A stretch of DNA of 64,000 nt, from positions 9,452,501 to 9,516,500 of the forward strand of contig CALZFC010000005.1 of the NCBI GenBank assembly GCA_945643635.1. The letters are read 5' to 3'. The notes under the pieces are model-generated. The model was not told the origin of the DNA, did not search any database, and worked only from the letters and a program-made list of their open reading frames with translations. The stretch comes from Allodiplogaster sudhausi (taxonomy: Eukaryota; Nematoda; Chromadorea; Rhabditida; Diplogasteridae). This document shows, one piece after another, positions 53,873-64,000 of this stretch (positions are counted from its first letter, which is position 1; the number at the start of each line of letters is the position of its first letter). A program made the position numbers and the translations under genes.

Positions 53873-54753
53873 GTATGTTGTTTCGTCCTCTGTCTCTCTT
53901 TCTCCTCCTCGGCCATCTCTGTCTCTCTGATCCCTCTCTTCTCTTCCATTGCTCTCGCTCAATCACGTGCCCTCTCTTTGAAAACATGGCTTCAACGCGC
54001 CCAGGACCCGCTTAACATCAACATATTCCTTCGCGCCTATTTCTCTTTTTTTCTTTACGATATCTTCTGTCTCTCAGCCCTTCTTGCAACTATCCCTTCG
54101 CTCTCTTTCTCTACCTCCATATATCTTACTCTCTCTCTCCAATTCTATCTTTCTCTCCTTCGCTCTCTCTTCCTTCCTTTATTCACTATCCATTCCTTTC
54201 TCTCTCTCACTCTCTCACTCTCTCTCTCTCTCCTCCCTCTCCGTTCTCCCCCCTTCCACTTCCCTTTCTCTGCCATATCCTTGTCGATCTCAGCCACTTG
54301 CCTTCCAGATGTGCTTGCTTTGTAATTCCTTTTTTCCGGAAAGTTCTTCTCTTTAAAAATTACTTTATTACCATATCTTTAGATTTATCTTCTTCTCGCT
54401 TCTCATATTTTCTCTCTCTCTCCTCCCCCTCTCTCTCCTCATCCCTCTCACATTCCCCTTCCATGAATCCACTATTGCCACCATTTCCTCCCCGACTCTG
54501 TCTCCTGATCAACTTGTCTGATAATGAGAGCTAGACATTCCGGCATATGATCTGACTTCTCCGGTAGAAATACAGTTATCGCTGGCAATCGGAGCCAGTC
54601 TTGTAACTCCCCCCCCCCCCGCACTTTTTTTTTTCTTTCTTTCTATTTAAAACTTATTTTCGTCCTCCTCTCAATGTATAAAGGTTTCCTGCACTTTTCA
54701 GTTTCTTTCCACTTGTTTTCCTTTTAAAAGAAAATACTTCCTTGCTATCACTC

Positions 54754-54789
<36 letters not shown>

Positions 54790-54969
54790 ACTTTCTTGCT
54801 CTCTGTCTTTCTCCTCAACCATCTTCCTACGCTATCTCTATCAGTCTCAACATTCTCTCTTTTTTGTCTTGAAATGACTCATGAGACGCGGAATATCTTC
54901 CTACAAAAGCACGTACTGTCCTTCCCCCATTTCAAATTTTTTTTCTTTTGCTTTCACACTCTAACCTTC

Positions 54970-55010
<41 letters not shown>

Positions 55011-55171
55011 GACTTTATCACTCCAATCTCTCTCTTTGCTCTCTCCCTTCTGTTTGAAACTGATTGCATCAGAATTCTTCTTGTGCTTCACATTGTTGGC
55101 TCTACCCCCTCTTGCTCTCCCTCTCTCTCACTCCCTGTCTGTCTCTTTCTCCCTCATCTCTCTCCCTCCCC

Positions 55172-55215
<44 letters not shown>

Positions 55216-56108
55216 ATTTCTCGGTGCAATCAAACTGCTTAGTCAGCATGCTATAATTGGCATTTTATATTATAATTAAAGATATTGGCTTTCTATAATT
55301 GAATATTAATCCTGAATTGTTGGTCCTTCTGGTGCAAGAGACTCTCGAACTCACATCACCGACTATGAAAACTGAGCAAATTCCATGTGTCAAATGTTGG
55401 CTGCTGGGAATGTTTACGTCTGCTTCTCTAATTCTCTCTCGTTTTATTTCATCTTCAATCTCTCTCATCGTTCTCTCTACCTCTCGCAATCTCATTTCCT
55501 CTCTAACTCCCTCTTCTCTCTCTCTCTCTCTCACTCTTTCTTCCAATCTCTCAATTCCTCTCTCTGACTCACTCTCTCTGCATCTCTCTCAATCTCTCGC
55601 AGAACAGTTCACTTGTCATTATTTGTCCGCGTAGCCACGCGGCTCCATTGCATCTCTCACGGTGCGGCTTGATCGTATAAAAGAAGTCGGTTTTCTAGAC
55701 TCTGAGCACTTGACTTTGCTCCTATTTTGCCTTACTTCCTTTTGTTCTTTCCTGGGATTTCCATGAATATCTCTGTAGAATGCGAATGAATCATTTTCAA
55801 TCTTCAAAGAGCTAACATGTTCGTTCTTAGAAATTTCATTGGCATTTTATAAATGTCTCCTGACGTTGCATGGAAGCAAACTAATGGCTTTTGGTTTCAG
55901 TATTTCTGAACTTTAATTTACGAAGCGCGTCAAGAAAGAAAAGAAACGAATAGCGAGCATGAAGAACTTATTTCCTGTCAAGTTCGCAACGGAAGCAGTA
56001 ATTAATCTTGCATTTTTGTCCTTTGCTCAAACAACGAAGGAAAAGTGGAATTCGCAACTGTCCTCGTGGTGTATGTAGTAGATATTGAGATGATGATGAC
56101 AGGAGAAC

Positions 56109-56146
<38 letters not shown>

Positions 56147-56637
56147 GAGAAAGAGAGAGAGATAGAGAGAGAGAGAGATTGAGAGCGAGAGACACCTGTG
56201 AGAGAGTAAACTAGGAGATATAGAGAGAAAAGAAAGGAGACTGGTATACGAGAGAATGAGTGGGAGTCAAAGTGTTAGACAAAGAGCTTAAGGTCGGATT
56301 AGAGAATCTGTGTTCTACAAGAAGTGAATGCGAAAGAAAAAGTGCCGCTGCCCTCGTGGCTGTACGGAGCTTTTCTTTCCATCACTCGGAGCCTTCTCGC
56401 TCTCTTTCTCCCTCTTTCTCTCTCTCTCTCTCTTGCTCTCTCTCTCTCTCTCTTGCTCTCTCTCTCTCTCTCTCTCTTGCTCTCTCTCTCTCTCTCTTTC
56501 TCAGTCTTTCGCTCTCTCTCTCTCTCACATTACTCCCATGCATGCACAGCTTTTCCTGTATGACCATTTCGCTATCTCTCTCTCTTTCCCACTCGGCCGC
56601 TTTTAGCTCTCTTCTTATTCTTTCTCTCTATCTCTCA

Positions 56638-56680
<43 letters not shown>

Positions 56681-56912
56681 CTCTGATACTTTTCTTTTTA
56701 CTTTCTGTATTTTTTAGTCTGTGATGATCTCTCTGTCTCTCTCTCTCTCCTCGCTCTCTACGCTTTCACTATCTCTCATCTCCCTCCACCATTCAGCAGG
56801 TCGTAATTCACCACTGCAATCACACACCGAATGTCCCCCTTGGTCCGCCCTTTTTGCATCATTCCCTCCTCAGAAGAAACGAGCGAAGCAAGCGTGGCCG
56901 GCTAGACTGTAA
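42747..56912 (+). CDS. PAI-only Pax-like (npax-type) transcription factor
   Basis: Nuclear DNA-binding regulator. Secure exons: 45764-46274, 46627-46783, 46948-47247, 48237-48304 and 48504-48663, all phase-matched with canonical sites. Phase-compatible but tentative: 42747-42851 (possible start ATG at 42,783), micro-exon 48859-48870, 53059-53135 and terminal 56797-56912 (TAA). This gives about 489 residues. Exon 45764 encodes an Ala/Ser/Pro-rich region with QLQQQQH and poly-Ala. Exons 46627 and 46948 encode a PAI subdomain: RSYNPGRPLAMADRQRI, IARIIGVTHSCVSKIM, then RYRRTGSMHPRS. No RED half or homeodomain follows; instead there are Ser/Pro/Ala-rich and acidic stretches (HDDDLGSESEKS). Micro-exon splicing would give YSIESLLN, an eh1/octapeptide-like Groucho-binding motif. 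Introns are long and full of GA/CT tracts. Reading through the 48,664 donor instead gives an early stop at 48,725. Confidence 0.8.
46627..46783 (+). CDS. Exon encoding most of the PAI paired subdomain
   Basis: Acceptor ctatag and donor gag|gtagcg. It encodes the helix-turn-helix core from NKLGRSYNPGRPL to CVSKIMTR. The next exon (46,948) supplies YRRTGSMHPRS. GRPL, the RQRI helix and SCVSKI are hallmark paired-domain positions. This is the strongest single protein signal in the gene. Confidence 0.92.
48859..48870 (+). CDS. Putative 12-base micro-exon completing an eh1-like motif
   Basis: The sequence atcttcag|cctgctgaacgc|gtaagc has a good acceptor and a strong donor. Joined to the exon ending at 48,663 (phase 2, ag), it yields YSIE + SLLNA, matching the pattern aromatic-S-I-[D/E]-x-[IL]-L of eh1 and Pax octapeptide motifs. 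The upstream donor (gtcggt) is weak. This is an inference from phase and motif. Confidence 0.5.
48871..53058. other. Putative intron of the Pax-like gene
   Basis: About 4.2 kb of unique AT-rich sequence (49,200-50,600; 51,200-51,500) and GA arrays (50,700-51,100; 51,610-52,060). I see no further exon with convincing codon pattern and phase. If the exon at 53,059 is wrong, the real downstream exon may be elsewhere. Confidence 0.4.
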
Positions 56913-57399
56913 GTTTTATCGCCTTTCACTTCTACTGCTCTTCCTCCGAGCATTCATTCATATCTTGAACAAGGGGGAGAGGGAGAGAGAGAGAGAGAGA
57001 GAGATTGCAGATGGAGAGAAAGAGAGGGGAAAAGAGATCAAAGAGAGAAGAACTATCTACGATTCTATGTGCTAAAGCCAGTCCTTGCAAACGTTGCTAA
57101 ATGAAATTACTCATGATTGCTGTTGTTAATATTATCACTCTCTATCTCCCCCACCCTTTCACTTGTTCCCTTTCCCACTTGTAAATCTGCCTGGTCTTTA
57201 GTCACTTTTATTTAGCGTTTTCTCCTTCCTTGTAATGCTTCATTGCCTTCGTTTATCCTCTCTCACATTCACTCTCTTTCCTCTATTCCATGTTTCCTTC
57301 TTACGTTCTCACTCTCTCTCGCTCTCTCTCTCTCTCTCTCTTTCTCACTCTCTCCCTTCATCCAATCTCCGCCGTATTACTCTGTCTTTGCTGCACAGT

Positions 57400-57565
57400 C
57401 TTGACCGATGAGCGGTTCTTGATCTTCTACGTAAATGGTGCTGTTTCTCATGGACGTGCCCGTGGACTCCTTGTGCGTCTTTCCATAACACGGTCTTGAG
57501 GACGACCGTGAGAGAACCGGTCGGGTAAGCGCGTTCGTTGACAGCCTCCCCATTCATCGTAAACT
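57400..57565. other. GC-rich patch, possible unplaced exon
   Basis: On the minus strand, after a tttttctag acceptor near 57,570, an open frame reads MNGEAVNERAYPTGSLTVVL and then KTVLWKD, with many C/G third positions. The plus strand after ctgcacag (about 57,399) also stays open briefly. I do not recognise a domain and cannot place it in a gene. It stands out from the CT-rich flanks. Confidence 0.3.
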
Positions 57566-57885
57566 AGAAAAACACAAGAGTATATTGAACGTGACGTCAT
57601 GGAATCAGGCGGTTCACAAAGGGAGTTCCTCGAACAACTTGGAAAACGACAAAAGGCCAAGAGAATTGCATGCAGATTCCTGTAGCATAATTCTTTTCCC
57701 TGCCTGGTTATTTACGAAAAGAAACTCAATGGGTGCAGGCATTCGGTGATTATTTGGCAGGCCATGGTTAGCTCTTCTTTTTCTGTAGCCGTGGCGTCGT
57801 AGGGCGAGAATAGAAGGAGGAGTCATTAGTGGACAACGCGTGCTTCGTTCTGCTCTAGACAGGAAGAGCTAAGCTAGTACATTAT

Positions 57886-57954
<69 letters not shown>

Positions 57955-57959
57955 AAGAG

Positions 57960-58060
57960 AGAGAGAACGATAGAGAGAAAGAGAGCGAGAGAACGATAGA
58001 GAGAAAGAGAGCGAGAGAACGACAGAGAGAAAGAGAGCGAGAGAATGATAGAGAGAAAGA
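57960..58060. repeat. Tandem array of a 26-base GA-rich unit
   Basis: Four copies of agagaacgatagagagaaag plus agagcg, the last two with single changes (gacag, gaatg). It directly follows a pure (GA)n run at 57,886-57,939 and lies just upstream of the transporter's first coding exon. Confidence 0.85.
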
Positions 58061-58140
58061 ATAAGCTGGAAGTAATTTTTTTCATCCCCCGGGTCGTTTC
58101 ACTGTCATGGGGAGTACCAAGAGAGCATCTCTCCTCTGAA

Positions 58141-61100
58141 ATGCTGCCGGCCCCGTCAGGCATCTCAATTATTTCCCGGCCACGTCTCACTCATCCCGGT
58201 GACAAGACGACAGGTAAACTGAACAGTTATACTTATATTTATTGTTGAAAAACAAATATTGCTATATTTATGGATTTGCTGTATTTCACGACTGGATCAT
58301 AGGACTTTATCAAGCATGCGGTTAACATAAAAATGCAAGAGCAGTCAGAACAAGATCAAACATGTGGTAAAAAAGTAAAAGCAGTTGTTTGGATGAATTC
58401 AAAACAATAAACAACAAGAGCAGTTTATAAACAGGGCAAAAAAGTGGGAGTAAAACAGAATTCAGCACTCGTTTTAAATCTGTAGTGTGTGATAGCGAAT
58501 ACTATATTCCGAGAACGAATTACTAATTATCGAAAAACTTAAGCATAAAAACGGATAATTTCACTGTTTATCAAAATATCTTTAAAAAATAAATAGAATG
58601 GCTTAATAAAGAGAGTTTAACTTTAGTTTAAGCTAAGAACATTAAGATAATTCATCTACTGTGTTGCAAGTGTATATCCTTATAAGTGCGATATTGGAAT
58701 TGATATTAACAGTATGATTGCATTCCGTTCGAGACTTCTGAAAATTTGACGCATTATACAACAAATGCAATTCATGTGATAAGAAGTCCCGAACGGATTG
58801 CAATTGTACTGTTGAAATCAATTATAATATTGCACTTGACTGTTATAAGTTTGCAACACTTTCGATATATTTTCTTAATTTTTGTTAGCATAGACTGAAT
58901 TTAACTCTTCGTTATTAAACCATTCTTCCGTATTATTTATGATGTTTTGGAGAAACAGTGAAACTATCCACTTTTAAGCTGAAAATTTTCGATAATTAGT
59001 AATCTGTTCTAGCAATTTAGGTTTCGTAATTACACAGTAAAAATACTTTTTTAATTGGTGGAAATGCTGTTCTGGCTTCCACTGTGTTTTTCTTGTTTAC
59101 AAGCTCCTCTTGTTGTATTCATCGAGAAAACCGCCATTTTTTCCGCACGCTTGATTCAGTTCCGTCTTTTCGCGTTGTATGTTGCTTTGTGCTCATCAGA
59201 CAATCTTTTTTTGCTAGCCGAATGCTTGATCCAGTTTCATCACTGTGAAATGTAGCAAACTTTGGTAACGGCGCTGTTCTGGAAAGTAAAAATGATGCCC
59301 CTCAGAGCAAGGATAGCACCGATTTCTTGTTGCCTCTCTATTGCTGTCTCATTTTTAACACTTCCTTTCTTCATTTCTTGCATTTGCTTCCTTCTCTTTC
59401 CTTCTCTTTTTACGTTCACATCGCTCCGCCCCTCTTTTTGTCTGTACTCACGCTCTTTCTTTTCGTCGACAGTGTCGCTATCTCTGCTTCTTTTTGCCCT
59501 TTCTTCTCTTTCTCGCTCGGATCCCTCCCAGACGTGAAATGTCGCCGTTTCTTTCTTGTACGAGGCGCCTTTCTTCTTCCTTTCTCCCGCGCCCAATTCT
59601 TTCTCCTCCCATTTTATCTCTAATTGACTTAGTGATCGCACTTTGTGGTTGCCTTTCTAATTCCCTGTGTCAATATCATCATCACCTTCATGATGTGTGC
59701 TAATGGTATTCTGTTCCGAAAGGGAAAAGGAAGAAAAGTGTTTTCTTTCGCAGCGACCCTCCCGTGTTCGCTCTGGCCTCTGCCCTTTCCTCCTCCTTTT
59801 CCGCCCGCATTCCTCCAATGCCGTCATGTAATGACATTCCGTACTGTTTCCCTGATGTTATGGTATCTGTCACAACCCTCCAAAACTGTATCGCTTCTGG
59901 ACAGCTCTTTTTTACTAATGCGAAACTCCCACTTCTTTTATTCTCGGAATCGATTTTCTGGAATGATTTTTTTTTCTTAGAAAATGTACTTATATCTTTT
60001 TTTATAGTAGTTACAGACAGTTGCGAGACAGCTTTATCTGCTGGAAGCAAAAGCAGCGAGAACGGATCTTCACCGGTCGTTGCTACTTCTGGTGTGCGAG
60101 TTGGTGCAGTGAGTGCCGAGTCCAAAGGCGACATCTCCGAAGTCATGGGAGCCAAGGACGATTTCCACTTGTCAGCCCGGCCACTGATGGCAAATGCCGA
60201 TGGCTCGAGGAGTCAGGTGACGCTCGAGAACGGCCAGGCTTCTCCGAAACCCAGTTGTTAGTATTGCTCAATGTTTTGCCGCCGATATTTTCAAATCAGT
60301 GATTCTTGAAGCGAGAAAAAAAACTTGACGGCATAAGACAAGTAGCTTCTCAGTTTACTGCTGCATTACAGCAATTTTCTTTTATATGCTCCTGAAAAAT
60401 ATTATTGTTGCGCTGAGACACTCGGTTGAATGCTTGTGAGTAGCAAAGTTTATTGTAAGAGATAAGTGCTGAAGAAAAAAGTTAGCAGTCTTTGATTTCT
60501 TGATCGCTTACCAAAAAGATTAGATGACCACTGCTACGTGTGCATCTTAATGAGACATTAAAGTGGACACTCTTTGCTTTCCGCGCTTATCTCTTCATTT
60601 TTAAGACCACGGCATTAGCAGTTACCAGGGGTGCTAGGAATGTTATCAAATTGCCCTGTAAATCGTCGCAATCTGCATGATTATGTTCGCTTGTAATTAC
60701 TCGGACTTGTAATAGCTCTCCCTCTCCCTCTAGGTATTCTGCAGCAAGGAAGCGAGGTCACCAAGGTGGCTTTGATGTCATTCCCAGAGTAACTTTTGAT
60801 GCGATCATGTGAAATTTATGTAGTTACTTTTGAAATATAACTAATAACAAAATCAATTAAGTAGCTTATTAATTAAAAAATATATTTAAATTTAATTTCC
60901 AGCTCATGATGGCGCGAAACTCGGTTGGATTGTCTCGGCCATCTTCATCGTGGCTGACATGGTGGGCGGTGGAGTCGTGGCCATGCCTGTCGCCTTCGTC
61001 CAAAGTGGTGCGTTTCTGGATAAATGATTAAGAAAAACCTTCGTTGCGGAGAAAACTATTAAGTTGGTCTGAAATGCGATATATAAACGAGTTCAGAACA

Positions 61101-63160
61101 AAGGTAAGACAACGTGGAATACTGAACCATTAGATGTTTAAAAATAGAACTATAAATGAACTGTGGGCAGGGGCGAACGGCTAATCAAACCCCCACATTG
61201 TTCTGTAGCTTAGGTTATTTTTTGTTGTTATTATTCTCCTTAGCACCTCAGGATTGTCCGAAATTCGTTTGTTTAACTTTTGTGGACGATTGGAGTAGTA
61301 TTCAACATTAAAAAATATTTGTATATATATATTTTCAGTTATTTCACTTTACTCTATGGTCTTAATTTCCAACACACTCCTGTTCAAGTGTGGTCTATTT
61401 ATTCTCTTAGTTATGCCCAACTATTGATCTTTTATTAGCGTCTATTTATTTTGCAACAACTTGCCTGTTTGATCTCATACGACGAAATTTGTTTGCTTTC
61501 TGCAGTTCATTTTTGTTCTTTTATATAGTCGTTCAGCTGTCTTAATGGGACTATTCTTGACTTCATTTCGGTGTGCTGTCACTTCCATGGGAAGGGTGTC
61601 GGTATGAGGTGGAGTTGAGAGCTAACAAGAATCTATACATCATTTGAATGGTGTTTCCATGCTTAAAACGAATCTGGCACCCATATTTGCAAAGCTTTCT
61701 TAATTAAAATTCAACATTCTCGAATATCTCATAATTGGTCGAATACGTTTGCCTTGCATGGGCAGTAGAGAAATTGTTTTCCTCATTAAAAACTACTCTA
61801 TCGTAACGTTATTGCTTTCAGCAGCTGAAGAACTTCAAATGGAGGTTGTGAATGACAGTTTTAAGATTGCCCAGACACATAAGAAAAATTTTCACTCTTA
61901 GTGGCGAAAAATAGTGAAAATCTCTTTTTCTTCCGGGAATGAGAAGAATTTGAATTCTTAAGTTTTTTTATTAAGTCTTCACCATAATTTAAAAAAAGTC
62001 TATATTGAAGACATGTTGGCCTGCAGAAATATTTACAACTGAATTTTTTAATTTCTTAGTTTTCGGACGAACTGAATGCTGTTATGCAAAAATGGATGCC
62101 TAATTCGATTTGAGCGTAAAAATTGCAGTGAAATGATGTATCTGAAGTCGACCTCCCACCGAGAGGTTTTTCGTATTAGAAGAGAGATCAAAAAACTCTA
62201 TTTACAGGGTAGATTTACTCCTATGGTGCACACAACATTCTATTTAATTCTCTTATGTTTACACTTCGTCTTTGCACACTTCTCATTCTTGTTTTCCATC
62301 TTAAGTGATCTAGTGGTTAGAATGGTGCAAAAAGGCAATTGTGGATGATGACATATCTATCCTGCGAGCATTAGACTCCGTTGTTGGCGTTGCGAGGGTG
62401 GGATGAACTTCCCTTTTTTGGTCTCTCCTTCTTTTTAATCTCTTCTTTTATGCAATCTCCTAACAAGTATTCTATGTTGCTCATGTTTTGTGCGGCCTTA
62501 ATTCGTTAGAATCCTTCAATGTAATGGTAATGGGGGACCAGGATAGTCGCGCTCTCCGGGTAAAGGGAGATTTGTCAGAGGAGGGCTGAAGAAAAAGGAA
62601 CTAGGAGGTGATTAATGGGCGAGAAATATCACGCGAAAGAAGTAGAGCAAAGAGTGCTAGACGAAAACAAAAAGGGTGCAAGGAAGGATGTAGCTGCAGA
62701 ATTAGGATCACAAGACGCCTACGTGATCTTTGACGGGATCGTAACTGTCCTTGATCTCTAGCTCTCTTTCTCTATATCTCTTCATTTCTCTCTAACTCTC
62801 TCTCTTTCACCTCTTTCCACTTTCTCTCTCCCCCTCCCCCTCTCTCTGCTCTCCTCTCTCTTTCACGTCTTCTCTCTCTCCGCTTTTATCTCTCCTCTTT
62901 TTGTGTGTGCTCTGGCGTCCATTCATCCTGCAGGCCCCTACCACATGTGTTTCCTCCCCCACTCCTAGTACTCTACGTCCTGAATCCTTTTCTTTAGTTT
63001 TGCCCTTCTTTCCATTTTCCTCTGTCTTTCACTACCTATCTCTGTGGTCTCTCTCTCTCTCTCTCTCTCTCTCAATCCATCACATTTTTCCCCCTGCCCA
63101 GTCCACGGTACGAGCAAACAATGATCGTGACTTGGCGGCGACTGCAGTCCATTCCCATTT

Positions 63161-63198
<38 letters not shown>

Positions 63199-64000
63199 AT
63201 ATTTCTTTTTTATATCTTTCTTTTCATTTCATCGGCGCCTTCCATCTATTCTTCCTTACCTTTCTTGTTAGCTCTCTCCTTTTCGAGTTCTCTCATTTAC
63301 GCTTTGTCTGGTTCTCTCTCTCTTGCGCGCTCTCTCTCTCTCTCTCTCTCTTTCTCTTTTTTTTTCTCTCTCTCACTCTCTCTCTCTTCCTAAAAGCCAT
63401 TCCAAATCATCCCGTGTTTAACACAAGCACTTGAGATAGGGTCAGGAGACCTCAGCTTGAGCACCGAAAGAGTTGTCTTCTTCTTCCTTTTTCCCTGACA
63501 CACAACACGTGAATGTTCGGAACAACAAAATAGAGAAGAAGCATGGAGATAAACACAGGAAGTGATAAGAGAGATGGTAGGAGACTCATGAGAAGGCAAT
63601 CAACGAGTGTACTGAAGTAAAGTGACAGTAATATATCAAAAGTGACGGAGTTATGGTAATCACATGATTAGCAACATGCAATCGCTGAGTTTCATATATA
63701 CACTTCTTTATATTTTGCTTGAAAATTGAAACCACGTTTTCAAATAATGTAATCGAAAATAAAAAAATAAAAAAATTTGTGCATTTGTTTTCGTTAAAAA
63801 TGTGCTCTCAATAAAAACTATTACAGGGATCTATTACGGCGTCTTCTTCATGATATCGATAGCGCTGATCTTCCTCTACACTGGATATCAGCTCGGAGTT
63901 GTCTGGAACACGATGAGGGTCTGTGTTTTTTTTTAATATTTATGTTTATTTCTTTATTCTAGTTGGGTAAGAAAAAGAAAACAATTCTGGTAATTTGGCT
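58141..64000 (+). CDS. AAAP-family amino-acid transporter, 5' part
   Basis: Membrane symporter of the amino acid/auxin permease superfamily (SLC32/36/38-like), cut off by the window end. Exons: 58141-58213 (start ATG MLPAPSG), 60017-60256, 60903-61007, 63827-63918; phases 1, 1, 1 and 0 match throughout. The acceptor of exon 2 could be 60,008 instead without changing frame. Residues 1 to about 107 are a hydrophilic Ser-rich cytosolic tail ending ASPKPSSHDGAKL. TM1 follows: [13 protein letters not shown], then [16 protein letters not shown], the glycine-rich unwound helix typical of AAAP carriers. TM2 reads [20 protein letters not shown] and runs into [10 protein letters not shown], where TGYxLG and W are family landmarks. 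The ATG choice is not certain, because the frame stays open upstream to a possible acceptor near 58,115. The intron at 61,008 is 2.8 kb with CT tracts. Confidence 0.82.
58497..59046. repeat. Palindromic foldback repeat, copy 2
   Basis: Imperfect palindrome centred near 58,765, clearly related to 20,160-20,716: both share attatcgaaaa...gcataaaa...cggata at the ends and cattccgttcgaga / cgaacgga near the centre. It lies in the first intron of the transporter. Similarity appears to extend to about 59,305 (ggcgctgttctggaaagtaa). Confidence 0.87.
61008..63826. other. Large intron of the transporter gene
   Basis: Some 2.8 kb between the exons for TM1 and TM2. The first 1.7 kb is AT-rich unique sequence. 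62,760-63,390 is CT-rich with several (CT)n runs. I see no exon or RNA gene in it. Confidence 0.65.

Noticed and set aside
53591..54325. 244-codon open frame that looks like a hydrophobic membrane protein
   Set aside because: The hydrophobicity comes from CT tracts coding Ser/Leu/Phe. The frame has no conserved motif and is flanked by more of the same repeat.
28896..57400. Strand bias of the CT tracts suggesting a replication or transcription domain
   Set aside because: CT predominates on the plus strand in parts, but many GA tracts interrupt it (30.2-30.8, 33.2-33.5, 39.4-39.8, 44.9-45.4 and 50.7-52.0 kb), so the bias is not consistent by eye.
60736..60790. Possible transporter exon after cctctag or tctgcag
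   Set aside because: None of its reading phases connects the exon ending at 60,256 to the one starting at 60,903 without a stop. Direct joining of those two exons is in phase and needs no extra exon.
1..64000. tRNA, rRNA or CRISPR features
   Set aside because: I saw no cloverleaf with an A/B-box pair, no rRNA-like block, and no regularly spaced direct repeats with unique spacers. The tandem arrays present are microsatellites or minisatellites. A tRNAscan run would be decisive for small RNA genes.

Overview
The window is animal genomic DNA, most likely from a nematode. Genes are split by many short spliceosomal introns (gt...ag, often with ttgcag, tttcag or tttttag acceptors). A paired-type transcription factor carries only the PAI half of the paired domain, a layout known from nematode npax genes. 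Large spacers are filled with (CT)n/(GA)n tracts. The species call is an inference. Most long open frames in the spacers are Ser/Leu or Arg/Glu runs made by these tracts and are not genes.

Layout: (1) 1-13,270: repeat-rich spacer with no supported gene. (2) 13,271-22,543: a composite mobile element. It is bounded by inverted arms of about 0.87 kb. It holds a minus-strand THAP-domain transposase gene (11 exons, 696 codons by my assembly) and, 150 bases upstream on the same strand, a two-exon gene for a 193-residue cysteine-rich protein that resembles the zinc-binding cytosolic ballast domain of P2X7 receptors. Further in are a second inverted repeat pair, a broken intron-bearing fragment of histone H4, and a palindromic foldback repeat. 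(3) 22,616-24,291: the 3' part of an unrecognised plus-strand gene whose visible 5' end stops 73 bases from the element. (4) 24,292-42,746: long CT/GA-rich spacer. (5) 42,747-56,912: a plus-strand PAI-only Pax-like gene over about 14 kb. Its central exons are secure; its first and last exons are inferred from phase. A 12-base micro-exon would complete an eh1/octapeptide-like repressor motif. (6) 56,913-58,140: spacer with a GC-rich patch that may be an unplaced exon. (7) 58,141-64,000: the 5' part of a plus-strand amino-acid/auxin-permease-family (AAAP) transporter running off the window. Its first intron holds a second copy of the foldback repeat seen inside the mobile element.

Within the composite element the transposase is the likely mobilising enzyme; the ballast-like protein is its consistent-strand neighbour and a candidate accessory factor. 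One arm is interrupted by the two-gene cassette, and about 40 bases of arm sequence are duplicated at the cassette borders, so the element looks nested. The host genes (unknown gene, Pax-like regulator, transporter) share a strand but nothing links them functionally. Exon borders were found by reading splice motifs and codon phase by hand; no alignment or gene finder was run.
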